Shown here piece by piece: positions 23,338 through 33,174 of a stretch of DNA of 64,000 bases. The notes under the pieces are model-generated. The model was given only the letters and a program-made list of their open reading frames with translations, was not told the DNA's origin and did no database searches. A program made the translations under genes and the position numbers. Origin of the DNA: Apodospora peruviana (lineage: Eukaryota > Ascomycota > Sordariomycetes > Sordariales > Lasiosphaeriaceae); the NCBI GenBank assembly GCA_033439685.1, contig JAUEDM010000005.1, positions 3,968,001 through 4,032,000 on the forward strand. The letters are read 5' to 3'. Each line of letters begins with the position of its first letter. The stretch's first letter is position 1.

Positions 23338-24609
23338 CTAAAATTTGATGGTCTTTCCTTTGGCTTGAATACAAAGCTCTAACCTCCTCGGCATACTATG
23401 CGCAATCAGTAGTAAAAAGTCTTCCGGAACAGCCAGCCACGCCCGAAAAATCCACAGCTTAAGTTGATCATAAGTAAGCGTTTGGAGGGCTTCACCAACG
23501 TTTTCTTCAATCCAGTTTTTCATCCACGGCCAGACCGTCTCAATGGGGATAAATCTGGGGAATAGGGCGGCCATTTGAGGATGATTACACCCCTATTTTG
23601 AAGGGCCGTTGTTGTTGCTTTAGATCGGTGGGAAGGGGCATTATCTCGTTGGAAAACAACACATGGATTTTCAGCAACAAAAGCAGCAATTAGGGGTACA
23701 ACATGCTCAATAAACTTCTTCGAGTTGACGCCGCCATATTCTTTCTCCCCCCAAAAAAAACCAGGGCCCTTTCCTTCTCCCTGTAAAAATCCCCCAAAAC
23801 ATCCACCCGATAGGCCTTCTTTTCCTCAAAGGAAAGTCTGATTTTTTCTCTCCCTCGTCCTTGAAATGAAGGACCCTCTGCTTCCACATCGGATCGTTAT
23901 GGGCCCAAGTTTCATCAGAAAAAGCCACGTTCTCCCAATCTTCCGGCCGAGGGCGTAGTCGTAGTTGTTCTTGACACCAGGCTACTCTAGCCTCTTCGTC
24001 TTCAGGAGTACGGACAATATCTCGAGGGCGTATCTCTGACACGACGCCGAGATCCCTCAAGGCCCGGTTAATAGCGTGTTCTCCGTAGTGACAGAGAGGT
24101 GGAGGAAGAAGGTAGCGTATTTCCCAGATGGGCTTGAAGCGGTTGCTCCCTTCCTTAAGCCAGGCGTGTAATTCGTTTTTTTTTTTTGGGCGTGTCCGAA
24201 TTAGCCCCTTTCTTCTTCTTTTCTTCGGGGTTACTGGGTCCCGTTTGTCACAAGCCGACTCGATCTGCCACCAAGAGAACCGGTAGCCAGTTTTCTGCAT
24301 GATTTCTTCGTACGATCAGCCTGTATAATACCGACGTAGGGCTCGAATTTCAATCCGTTGATCGCGTGTAAGATGTTTTCTCGGAGGCGTGGAAGGAAGA
24401 GAAGCCGTTGTTATCTGGGTCTGGGATTCAGGGGCTTGTTGACTGTCAGGACCGGCGAGTAACAGGCTGTCAGGGCTGTTATACAGCTGTAACTGGCTGT
24501 CTGTTACCTGGCGTTCAGGCTGAAATTGGCTGTCGGACTGGCTGGCTTCAAACGCAGTAGACTGACTGGCCATTGTCTTGTTTTTTGCGTGTATGAAGTC
24601 GATGTGCAA
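23338..24609 (-). mobile_element. Defective Tc1/mariner-type DNA transposon (transposase relic)
   Basis: The minus strand encodes a transposase in pieces. The first piece ends in a helix-turn-helix start (KHLTRDQRIEIRALRRYYTG) at a TGA (24318-24316), and the same frame resumes with SYEEIMQKTGY. The second has the first catalytic Asp in VAFSDETWAHND. After a shift at a run of eight T (23752-23759 as A on the plus strand) comes the second Asp in FQRDNAPSH. A further one-base shift (near 23555) precedes PIETVWPWMKNWIEEN. Restoring the frame would put 34 residues between the second Asp and the Glu, as in Tc1 (DD34E). I could not find convincing terminal inverted repeats, so the limits given are those of the coding relic. 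Confidence 0.8.
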
Positions 24610-25275
24610 TAGCGAATTTGGTGGATGAATTGAAGGTGGATTTTGGTAGATGGATATGGTGGATGTACTGGAACCTAGGACTTCTTAAAATTGAGGTACT
24701 TCTGCATAGAAATTACTAGACGAGTGGCCTTGGATTCGATTTTACATAGGTGGCTGGCACACCTGATTATCCCCTGTCAAACACCCTGTCTTGTACACGC
24801 ACTAAGGTTTTAAACCCCGGCAGAGGAATACAAGGGTGTTGCCAGACTTGTCTGAGAAAACGACAGTTACGGCAAAACGCTTGTCGAGTCTCTGCGCAGC
24901 CGAGGTCATATTCAGTTGCGAACTTAGACGCAGTTAAGGCAGTAAAAAAAAATTGAAATTTTTTTGAAGCACTACATTACCCCGCGTCCTTGGGCAACTA
25001 TCACGTTGTGGGCATGCACATTCCTCGTCTCAGGACGAACTTCGGTGCGTGTTCCTGTTCTGCCCAATACGGAAGGAAAGCTACATGTAATGCCAAACGG
25101 CGTGAACGTATGTCATTCACCTAGAAGGCGGAAGAAGCAGGCAGAATCTCAGAATGGCAGATGGCCCGGAAACTTGCCGAACCCAAACAATCGCTTTAGC
25201 GGTCCTCTGCCCATATCATCAAAACTTTCGTAAAGTCCTACCACGCCAGCGGTACGACGCCTTTTCTACCTCGCA
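24610..25275. other. Spacer between transposon relic and nuclease-like/kinase gene
   Basis: It may contain the transposon's 5' end. It has A-runs near 24943-24966. No supported gene. Confidence 0.4.
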
Positions 25276-27249
25276 ATGGACGACGAGCTTGCGATACTAC
25301 GAGAGGCTCTTGCGAAAGCTGAGCGCCGGGCTTCTGAGCAACAACGCCTGCGTGAAGAAGCGGAGACTCGCGCCTTGGATGAGCAATGCCGACGCCAAAA
25401 CGAACAACGCCGACGCGAAAAATCCGAAGAGGTCGCAAGAGCATCACAGCTACAACCACTGGAGCTTTATCTTAAGAGTTGTCACTCTCTCAGTCTTGCT
25501 ATCCAGGTAGTTACCGACCGTTCTCTGACCACCCAAGGCGACACGGCCAATCCCGTCAGCCGTATTTACCCCCAACGAATCGCCGAATGGCACGACTTTC
25601 CAGCAAGACAGGAGAAAATATGGCAACAGCTCTCCAACCCGTCCTTCGTCAATAACCCTGTGTTTCCATCCCCACACCAGATGGCCTATGTTGAGTCTTT
25701 GATCAGCCCCATCAGCAGCGAGCAAGGCCTCCGCTCCTTCGAGCGCGACACCGTCGAGAATGCAGTACAGAAGCTAGTTGATGCAGTATACGAAAACACG
25801 CAGCTCCGAGACTCCCTTGGCCTGCGGGGAACCGTGACGTTCGAGAGCAACACAAATCTAGACGCCGTCGACGACAGACTTTCCGAGCCTCTCGAGCGCC
25901 TGTCCCTTGCCGGGAGCAGTGCCGTAGACACAGCCCTCACAACGACCGCAGCGATCCAAAAACCACGCCGCCCCGCGAAAGGGAAAGGCAACCGAGCGGA
26001 CCAGTTTTGCATATACAGGACGGCAGACGGCGCCAAGATCCCGGTGATGGCCATTGAGTACAAGGCGCCACACAAGCTAAGCCAGGAAGAAATTGTGACC
26101 GGGTTGGCATCCGATATCCAGCCGGGACGAGACGTGATCAATAAGGACTGCGAGGGCTTTGTCCTCGCGTCGAGGGCGCTCACCGCCGCTGTCGTCACGC
26201 AACTCTTCTCCTACATGGTCAGCAAGGGCATACAATATGGATACGTCTGTACGGGACAAGTCTTCGTCTTTCTCTATATTCCGGACGATCCCGCCACAGT
26301 CTTCTACCATGTGTGCGTACCGAACCTTGATGTCATCGAGGATGACGAGAACAGACTCCATCGCACGGCTGTCGCACACGTCTTCGCCTTCATCCTCCAG
26401 GCCCTCCGTACGCCACCACCCCCACAATCATGGCACGACGCCGCTGAACGCCTTGACACTTGGGACGTGGAGTTCGAAGATGTGCTGGGCAAAATCCCAG
26501 CGACAGTTCGCAAGGACAAAGAACGCGCTTCCCCATACAAGCCCCAGCGCTGGCACGGCTTTACGCGCTCGCCAATTCAGACTCGATTAGGTTGCAAGCA
26601 GGCCAGCATCAACTCCGCTCTACGACATGATGACGATGACGAACCGCCGCCCCCTTCGCCAACAGCGGGTCGGTTGACTCGTTCTGGCAGGAAACCTGCG
26701 ACATCAGGCGCCTCTGGCGGCGCCACATCGGGTGCAAGCTCTGGGAGGGGAAGAGGTGGCGGAAGGGGAAGAGGTGGCGGAAGGGGAAGAGGTGGCGGAA
26801 GGGGAAGAGGTGGCGGAAGGGGAAGAGGTGGCGGAAGGGGAAGGCGGCCGGACATACAGGACCGGGCGTACTGCACCCATCAGTGCCTCATTGGGCTTGC
26901 ACTTGGCGGGCCGATAGACCAGTCCTGCTCGAACGCTCCTTGTCATGGATCATGCCACATTCGCCGCGTCGACTTTCTGCGTCTTCTTCGCGCACAGCTG
27001 GCCTGTGACCGCGGCCGTGACGCGGACTCCGCACCGCTCTACCTAGCGGGAGCTGTCGGGTCGCTCTTCAAGGTCCGACTGTCCGCCCGTGGCTACACAC
27101 TTGTTGCCAAGGGCGTCGAGTCAGCAAATCGTGACCGCCTACGGAATGAGGAGAAGATCTACAGCCGACTCTCTGCTATCCAAGGGAAGTACGTTCCGGT
27201 ATGTCTCGGTCTAACAACAACAACAACAACAGCCCAGTCTTCTCCATAA
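25276..27249 (+). CDS. PD-(D/E)XK-like domain fused to a truncated kinase domain
   Basis: Single frame, 657 aa. Residues 1-55 form a charged coiled coil. The middle carries a pattern like the PD-(D/E)XK nuclease core: Asp242 in RADQFCIYR, then Glu261 and Lys263 in VMAIEYKAPHKL. A basic linker with an RGRGGG repeat follows (about 490-523). The C-terminal part has CTHQCLIGLALGGPIDQSC, then a kinase-like N-lobe: GSLFKV loop, Lys612 in TLVAKGVE and an acidic helix (RNEEKIYSRL). The frame then runs into a CAA-type microsatellite and stops after VPVCLG, so the catalytic HRD/DFG half is missing. The whole may be a truncated gene. Related fungal proteins joining these two modules are, to my knowledge, functionally uncharacterised; the nuclease assignment is motif-based. 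Confidence 0.65.
   Translation: MDDELAILREALAKAERRASEQQRLREEAETRALDEQCRRQNEQRRREKSEEVARASQLQPLELYLKSCHSLSLAIQVVTDRSLTTQGDTANPVSRIYPQRIAEWHDFPARQEKIWQQLSNPSFVNNPVFPSPHQMAYVESLISPISSEQGLRSFERDTVENAVQKLVDAVYENTQLRDSLGLRGTVTFESNTNLDAVDDRLSEPLERLSLAGSSAVDTALTTTAAIQKPRRPAKGKGNRADQFCIYRTADGAKIPVMAIEYKAPHKLSQEEIVTGLASDIQPGRDVINKDCEGFVLASRALTAAVVTQLFSYMVSKGIQYGYVCTGQVFVFLYIPDDPATVFYHVCVPNLDVIEDDENRLHRTAVAHVFAFILQALRTPPPPQSWHDAAERLDTWDVEFEDVLGKIPATVRKDKERASPYKPQRWHGFTRSPIQTRLGCKQASINSALRHDDDDEPPPPSPTAGRLTRSGRKPATSGASGGATSGASSGRGRGGGRGRGGGRGRGGGRGRGGGRGRGGGRGRRPDIQDRAYCTHQCLIGLALGGPIDQSCSNAPCHGSCHIRRVDFLRLLRAQLACDRGRDADSAPLYLAGAVGSLFKVRLSARGYTLVAKGVESANRDRLRNEEKIYSRLSAIQGKYVPVCLGLTTTTTTAQSSP
26743..26850 (+). 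repeat. 18-bp tandem repeat coding for RGRGGG
   Basis: About five and a half units of GGAAGGGGAAGAGGTGGC, nearly perfect, in frame within the nuclease-like/kinase gene. The high identity suggests recent expansion. Confidence 0.9.
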
Positions 27250-27883
27250 TATCCCATCCTACCAACAACTGAACTTCCCAACTCTTCTCGCTCCCCACCC
27301 TCTGACTCTGAGTGGGAAACAGCTTCCGCGCGACATACTCGCTAAACCTAGGCACCATATACTCTTTCATGCACCCGGTACCCAGCCAACGTCCTCGCTA
27401 CTCCCCTAGTCATGATATCCGGCCTCCCACAAGCCTGATACACGAGCATGAACATCGTTCGACCAACATAACTGTTCGCCACAACCCTCAGCACGCTCTG
27501 CCTGGCATAATCGTCCTCCATTCCAGCGATTCCTAGATCTCGCTCGTCTTGTCGTGTGATTGACCCGTCGACCAAACCTATCTCCTCATCCCCATTTTAT
27601 TCTTCTTCCTGACCAACAGAGACGAGACAGATATTCCGCCTCGCGATCTCAGGACTCATATCACACTGTGAGTGTGAGAGGGAATCCCCCGCCAACTGAA
27701 GAAAATTTCCTCTCTATCCAGTACGCGTGTAGAGACAAATGGTCTGGACTCTTGCACGGAAGGTAACTCAGAACCTTCCCAGGTTTAGTCGTGAAATCCC
27801 CAAGTATTGTGGCAGCGTCCTCCGCCCACTGATGCTGGAAATAAGACGGCGTTACCCGTGCAAACGCCAACAAGAAACGCCCA
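27250..27883. other. Spacer downstream of the truncated kinase gene
   Basis: No kinase C-lobe was found in any plus-strand frame. A minus-strand frame (27575-27348) has coding-like composition (YARQSVLRVVANSYVGRTMF), and a second frame continues it to about 27176, but I recognise no family; it may be another relic. Confidence 0.35.
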
Positions 27884-28262
27884 TTAGGTGATGATTCCCC
27901 GGAAATGGGGGTGACGATTCCATGGCGCTTGGAGCGGCGGTCTCGGCACACTGGCTGTCCGGGGCGGGGTGTACATGTTTTGCTTTCTTCGGAGTGGTAT
28001 CAGTTCCATAAGTCGGCTCGAGAGGGCGAGGTAGTTGTTGTTCTGTTCCAAGTTTTGCCGTTTTGTAGCTGGACCCGGCTCAGTGTCTTCGTCGTATTCG
28101 TCCCAGATCGTGCGGTGATTTGACGGGGATGTCGGGTTCTTAGTCACCGGCCACTGCTGTACTGGTCTCGGATGGGGCTCTCCGACAATGCGAGTAGCGT
28201 AGGGTAAAACCCATGGCTTGATGGTTTCGAGGGCGATCTCATATCGACCGGTTTTTGTTGTG
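27884..28262 (-). pseudogene. Probable C-terminal continuation of the gene at 28239-29144, out of frame
   Basis: Directly after the A-run at 28256-28252, a minus-strand frame one base off reads TGRYEIALETIKPWVLPYAT and continues open (TIWDEYDEDTEPGPATKRQN) to a TAA at 27886-27884. Its composition matches the preceding gene, and no GT-AG pair of normal size joins the frames in phase. I therefore read it as the real C-terminus displaced by one base, through mutation or sequence error. Confidence 0.5.
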
Positions 28263-29144
28263 TCGATACCGTTTGTTCAGCTTGAAACCGGCGCGAGCAT
28301 CGTCTTCTTCATCGGTTTCCGTGTCAATATCCATCTCGTAATCATGTTGACTGTGATTATCATTGGGTTGATCGAAGAGGAGGACAGAGCTATGCTGTGT
28401 AAGATCTGGATTTGGGCTTCCGGAATTGGTGTCTTGCTGTTCATTTAACTCACTCTGTTGATCTTCATTTCCGTAGTAGCCCTTGATGTAAAATAGGTCC
28501 CGCGACGGTTTCGTGTTCGGCGTCAGCGTCACCAAGCCTTTGCCCTTTAAACCTTTCTTGAGGAGTAGGCTTATGGCGTCACAGGATATCTGTTTCCGGG
28601 GGGAATGTGACGGTTCAATATGGTCCTGATTATGGTGGTGTTGTTGATCATGGCTGTGGTCATCGTCCAACTTAACACCACCATCACCCTGCTGATGATT
28701 CTCTCGTCCGGCATAGTAACCACCAGCCAGATAAGTAAGGTTACGCGACGGTTTGGTATTTGGCTCCAATGTAGCCAAGCCCTTGCCCACCAGACCCTTT
28801 CTAAGGAGTTTCGTGAGAGCTTCGGGCGACACACCCCGTCTGCCGGCGTGCTGACGCGAAGTGAATACCGCGACAGGAGCCATCGGGCCGGTGAAGAATT
28901 GGTTGGCAGACTCGTCTTGCGTCTGCGTCTGCTCATCTCCAAAATGACGTTCTTCTTTTTTTGCCTGATACTGATGGTTATGATATTGTGGTTGTGGTTG
29001 GTTTTCATCGGTCGTCGTTACCAGTGGGACTGATTCCTGTCGCGGAGGAGGAGGAGGACCGAGTTCCCATGGAGGCTTTTCGTAATAGGGATCGTTGTTG
29101 GTAGGCACGTACCGGAAGTGTAGCTTGCGTTCATCGGTTCCCAT
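28239..29144 (-). CDS. Hypothetical protein with a duplicated 40-aa motif
   Basis: The frame starts MGTDERKLHFRYVP and runs 301 aa to TGA at 28241-28239. It is rich in Gln, His, Asp and Pro, probably disordered, except for two copies of a roughly 40-aa motif. Copy 1 includes LTKLLRKGLVGKGLATLEP and copy 2 includes ISLLLKKGLKGKGLVTLTP; both continue with NTKPSR and end near YY. No enzyme motif or membrane segment is visible. The acidic end (DMDITETD-like, EEDDARAGFKLNKR) runs into a frame break; see the continuation at 27884-28262. An ATG 225 bp upstream (29369) is less likely. Confidence 0.6.
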   Translation of the reverse strand: MGTDERKLHFRYVPTNNDPYYEKPPWELGPPPPPRQESVPLVTTTDENQPQPQYHNHQYQAKKEERHFGDEQTQTQDESANQFFTGPMAPVAVFTSRQHAGRRGVSPEALTKLLRKGLVGKGLATLEPNTKPSRNLTYLAGGYYAGRENHQQGDGGVKLDDDHSHDQQHHHNQDHIEPSHSPRKQISCDAISLLLKKGLKGKGLVTLTPNTKPSRDLFYIKGYYGNEDQQSELNEQQDTNSGSPNPDLTQHSSVLLFDQPNDNHSQHDYEMDIDTETDEEDDARAGFKLNKRYRHNKNRSI

Positions 29145-29895
29145 TCTTTGTTTTGGTGGGCCCCTTTGTTTTACGTGCTTGATAGCAAGTGTAGTAGTTG
29201 ATAATGCTGTAGACGGTGTGTGTTTGTGGGTGTGTTTTTTTCCCTTGATGAGAACTGGTTGATGCTTATCAGTCTCGGAGAGTGTTCCGAGGCAAAGAGT
29301 TCCAAGATGCTTGAAGGATGCAACCTTTGTATTTGTGCATTTCCAAATCTCCAACCATTCACTGCGCAAGATTTCTTAGGTGTGTAACGGGGGTGGGTTA
29401 AATCCTATTCATCCAAGTGGATAACGGCTCTTTGAGCGGTTTCGAAGTGAACAATAGAGCATCAAAGGGGTGGAACAAGAGATTTGTTCATTCACTTGTA
29501 AGTCATCAACTCTTTGTTGTCCACGGCCATTATGTAGGTTGGCAGGTGGCTATCAAAGAACTCTAGTCTGTTGTACGGTTATAAACGATTGTTCCTAACG
29601 AACAGTTCGTTTGTATCAACTCGGTCAGTAAACAAAGAGAGCATTCCAACTGTTTATAGCAAGCCAACTACAGGTCTTTCATCCTATCTAAAGTCTACAC
29701 ACCCGACTTCCTGATTCCATTTCGTTTCCCTAGGCATTCCACTTCGGATTTGACTTTTACAACAAGTCCACTTCCATCCACCAACATGCTCAACCAGAGA
29801 GAGAGAGGGAAAGACCCAAACTTTTTCAGAGCAATCATCTAGTTCCTGGAAAACATGCTGACTTTTACACTCATCAAAACCACTCAACCCCGACC
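29145..29895. other. Divergent intergenic region
   Basis: It should hold the promoters of the two small genes on either side. No gene or repeat was supported. Confidence 0.4.
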
Positions 29896-30233
29896 ATGTC
29901 TCAACCACCAAGACCTCCAACAATGTGTGACACCTGGTTAAAGCTCAGCGGCGGCCAGCTTGACCCTACCCGCGATACTACTGATATCCAAACCACGAAG
30001 GCTGCTAACAATACCTCGGGCGCCGATGAGGCCTTCACGGCTAGGGAGCAGAGAATGAAGGATAAGGCCGCGAAGGAAAAGGGGGGAAACGGCTTGAAAA
30101 TACCGCGCCTGCTGAGCCTTTGATGGACGACGAGGAGCTGATTGATACCGTGAGGTATAAGCTTGATGACATTAAGACTAAGTGGCATGCGCACCGGTCT
30201 AAAAAGTTCAAGTCCGAGTCCAAAGATCACTAA
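29896..30233 (+). CDS. Small charged protein, apparent one-base frameshift
   Basis: The frame from ATG 29896 (MSQPPRPPTMCDTWLKLSGG) runs through a helical, Lys/Ala-rich part (FTAREQRMKDKAAKEKGG) and stops at 30123. From the run of six G (30081-30086) another frame continues with the same character (PLMDDEELIDTVRYKLDD, KTKWHAHRSKKFKSES) to TAA 30231-30233. One extra G would give a 112-aa helical protein. No GT-AG intron fits. The family is unknown to me. It is either a recent pseudogene or a base-call error in the G run. Confidence 0.5.
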
Positions 30234-30546
30234 TCGTTGTTGGGTAGATAGATGGTAGGTTTTCCTGAATTTTAGATCGGCATGCACTAGTACTACACAA
30301 ACATAAACCAAGACTAGGGACACGTAACAGGGTTGTCTCCAACCAACACCTCTCATGCCTAACCTAATTATTTCGCCAGATGATAGTATATGTTTTAAAC
30401 ATCATGATGGGCTCCATCCATGTATGCTAACGCTAAGAGACATTGTAAATGTTACCCCTTTTCCGTTATGTTTCCTTTCCATTTACCCCTATTTTCCTAT
30501 ACGTCACCACAACAAACCCCTTTTTCCCTTGGCCTTCAAAGTTCCC
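30234..30546. other. Convergent spacer
   Basis: 3' ends of the small charged-protein gene and the transporter gene meet here. Nothing else is visible. Confidence 0.4.
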
Positions 30547-32388
30547 TCACATAAAACTATTCACAATCGTCACAGTGCTGGTATACACCATCCCCACAAC
30601 GCCCAGCACGATCATCGCCAGATCCCCAATCCTAGCCCATCTGGTCGTCGCAATGCCCCTGTAATGCAGATACGCAGGATACACGTAAACAAGCGGCACG
30701 CAGGCAACCGACCCGATCAGCGCAACAAATTTGTCCAGGTTTCCCGTCCCAGCAATGGAAACCGCCCCGCAAACAGCCACCAGAAAAACCCGGAACGCGT
30801 TCTTGATCCACTTCGTTTTGAGGTTTCTCTTGCCCGACCGATGCTGGCCAAACACTTTGCCCTCAATAATCCTCAGCGCCGGGAAAAGCTGCACCGGCGT
30901 ACCCACCAACACAGCAACGGAATACAGAAACTGCACCGCATTAACCAACTTGCTGTCCTGCGGGAAATTGTTGATAATTTCAATCTCGGTGTTGGCCCCA
31001 AACGTAGCATAGCACAGCGCGCCAACCGACGTAAACACCACAGTGATAATCAGCATAATAGTCCCCAGCAACCACTCAAAGTGTTCCGGCTTGGCCATCG
31101 ACGACTGAATAGGCAGAATCAAACCGATACCCTCAAACGTAAAGATCGCCGATCCAATCATTAGCGTATACTTGTCCGGGTTAAACATGACAACACTCTC
31201 ATGAATCCCCCGTGCCGCGAGCGCGCTGATATCATACGAGTAGATATACGTGACCCCCACAAGAATACACGCATCAGCAACAAGCGCCGCGGGGCCTAAT
31301 TTCGAAATGTTCCGTATCCACGCCAAAGGCACCAGCAGCACAAGCTGAATCGCAATCAGCGTGACCGAAGAAAGCGGACTTTCGTGCCCCTTTGTGACAG
31401 CATTGAGGAACGAATCCATGTTCTCCGCCACGAACACGATGCCCGCGCACACGAACCCTAACTGAGAAAGCGTGATGGACGCGAGAATCAGCCCGCGCAT
31501 TCGGTCCCCCGAAATCGCCTGGCCGATCTCGCCGTACCCGCCGCCGTACTGCTTCTTGCACTGCAGCAGCAGATGGAACGCCGCCATCGTGACAGCCGAG
31601 ACGGCCACCATGGCCAGCGACGAGAATAACAGTCCGCCGTTGTTGAACGCTTTGGGCAGGAACATGATCCCCGTCCCGATAAACGCTTTCATCAGAGTAA
31701 AGAAAGTCTTTGTAGTGCCAGCGGTACCTGCTCTCGCTGCGGCGCGCGAGCTCCTCCTTCTTGGGAGGAGTGGCCGCCTCTCTCCTATCAGTGCTTCTTC
31801 TTCTTCCTCATCGGTAATGGCCTCTTCGTCTGAGTCCTCGAGATCTTCGCCGGCAAAACTCCCGTACAAATCCAAGAACTCGACAAAGTTGCGCGTGATG
31901 GGCATCCGTGCCGCTAGGAAGTCGTGCCCATGCTTTTGTCGGAGAAACGCACGCCGAAAACCGCCTGGCGCGAGCTGGTCGCCGACCGTCAGACCTTCTG
32001 TGTCGTCTGCCCCAAACTCGCGCGGGTTGTGGAAGGTATTTGCTCTTCGGTGCACCTGTGCGCGCTGCGCGGCGGCGTCGAGCTTGAATAAGTCGCGGTG
32101 GATGTCGCCTCCTTGTAGCTTCAAGGAGGATTCGACTTCCTCGACCAGGGGTGTCTGTTGTGCTGTTGTAAACGACGACGTCGTGGTGACGCTCTGCTCG
32201 GATGCTGAAGGGTCGGCATATTGGGGCCGGCTTCGGCTTTGGCTTCTGCTTCCGCCGGCGTGCAGACTACCGCTCGGGGAGGGGTTGACAGGCTCGAATT
32301 CGGGGTTGAACTTGTACCCCGGGGGCAGGTGTTCGGCGACCACCTGGGCCTCTTTCGGAGGTACATTGTTGAGATTTGGGGTGGACAT
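30547..32388 (-). CDS. Vacuolar amino-acid transporter, Avt3/Avt4 type
   Basis: Single exon, 613 aa. Amino acid/auxin permease family member (SLC36-like); Avt3 and Avt4 export neutral amino acids from the vacuole. A hydrophilic N-terminal domain of about 225 residues, with an acidic stretch (EDSDEEAITDEEEEEALIGE) and RRPLLPRRRSSR, is followed by the start of the transport core, TKTFFTLMKAFIGTGIMFLP, and about eleven hydrophobic segments. FTFEGIGLILPIQSSM and FPALRIIEGKVF are family-typical. The long cytosolic N-terminus fits the Avt3 subgroup better than Avt1, but Avt3 and Avt4 cannot be separated by eye. The start ATG is the first in frame after upstream stops. Confidence 0.9.
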   Translation of the reverse strand: MSTPNLNNVPPKEAQVVAEHLPPGYKFNPEFEPVNPSPSGSLHAGGSRSQSRSRPQYADPSASEQSVTTTSSFTTAQQTPLVEEVESSLKLQGGDIHRDLFKLDAAAQRAQVHRRANTFHNPREFGADDTEGLTVGDQLAPGGFRRAFLRQKHGHDFLAARMPITRNFVEFLDLYGSFAGEDLEDSDEEAITDEEEEEALIGERRPLLPRRRSSRAAARAGTAGTTKTFFTLMKAFIGTGIMFLPKAFNNGGLLFSSLAMVAVSAVTMAAFHLLLQCKKQYGGGYGEIGQAISGDRMRGLILASITLSQLGFVCAGIVFVAENMDSFLNAVTKGHESPLSSVTLIAIQLVLLVPLAWIRNISKLGPAALVADACILVGVTYIYSYDISALAARGIHESVVMFNPDKYTLMIGSAIFTFEGIGLILPIQSSMAKPEHFEWLLGTIMLIITVVFTSVGALCYATFGANTEIEIINNFPQDSKLVNAVQFLYSVAVLVGTPVQLFPALRIIEGKVFGQHRSGKRNLKTKWIKNAFRVFLVAVCGAVSIAGTGNLDKFVALIGSVACVPLVYVYPAYLHYRGIATTRWARIGDLAMIVLGVVGMVYTSTVTIVNSFM

Positions 32389-33174
32389 TGTGATGGTTCA
32401 ACGGTGCCGTGTCAATCAGTGAACGTTATTGCAAGTGCATATTTTTGTCTCTCGTCGATCTGGGAGGAGACAAAGAAAGCTGAGGTGGTGCGGTTAAGAG
32501 CGGAGGACGAAACAAAAACCCGTCGTACTGTGGGGGTGCCGTAACCGTTTTGGAGTGGAACAATGATGTCACCGGGATCCACGACTCAGTTGAGGAGAAG
32601 GTCCCGACTCGGGAACGAAACTTCCCCCAGAAAGCACGAGAAAACAAAATTTGGCTTAAAGAACTGTTGGGAGGTTGTAGTAGCTTCCAAACACAGGTGG
32701 AAGAAAGAAGATAAACAAAACCATCTGCAAAGAGGAAAAGAGCGCAAGAAAAAGTTCCATGTCGATCTGGAGAAGAGAAAAAGTCAGTCATGTCAGTCGC
32801 CACTTGGTGTGGGGTCAGAGTCAAACCGTCAAGGGTCTTCCCCAGGTTTTTTGGCCGACGTTAGTGATGAATTCCCGGCAATGATTGGGGGAGATCAGCA
32901 AGGGGAAACGTAAATTTAAGCTCCACGGGATTTCCCTGATCGCCCGTTCTGTAAACTTTATGTGGCACGTGGACCGCCCGTGACGACAAGCCAAACCGAT
33001 GCCCCGAGGTCGATTCCAGCAAAGAAAACACATACGCCTCCGAAAAAATATCGCTGGACTTTTCCACCGAATATGGCTTTGAAGCTAGCGGCAAGAAAAA
33101 AATGTGCTGCTCATTATCCAGAACCGATTATAACGCTCTTATCAGAATAACTGCCAGGGTCTCAAGCAGCATAG
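32389..33174. other. Promoter region of the transporter gene and spacer
   Basis: No supported gene. The ORFs here overlap on both strands and lack homology. Confidence 0.4.

Noticed and set aside
24700..24800. Possible terminal inverted repeat of the Tc1 relic
   Set aside because: CCCCTGTCA-like words near 24775 and CCCCTGTGACA near 23262 are in the same orientation and too short to be terminal inverted repeats.
27200..27330. Intron from GTATGT at about 27199 to GGGAAACAG, joining to LPRDILAKPRHH
   Set aside because: The GTATGT lies within the VPVCLG codons that match the kinase-family pattern, and the joined exon has no kinase features.
27176..27575. Minus-strand coding-like stretch
   Set aside because: Two frames are needed and no family is recognised; mentioned only in the spacer entry.
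30355..31164. 269-codon plus-strand ORF rich in His, Asn and Arg
   Set aside because: Antisense to the transporter gene; no domain.
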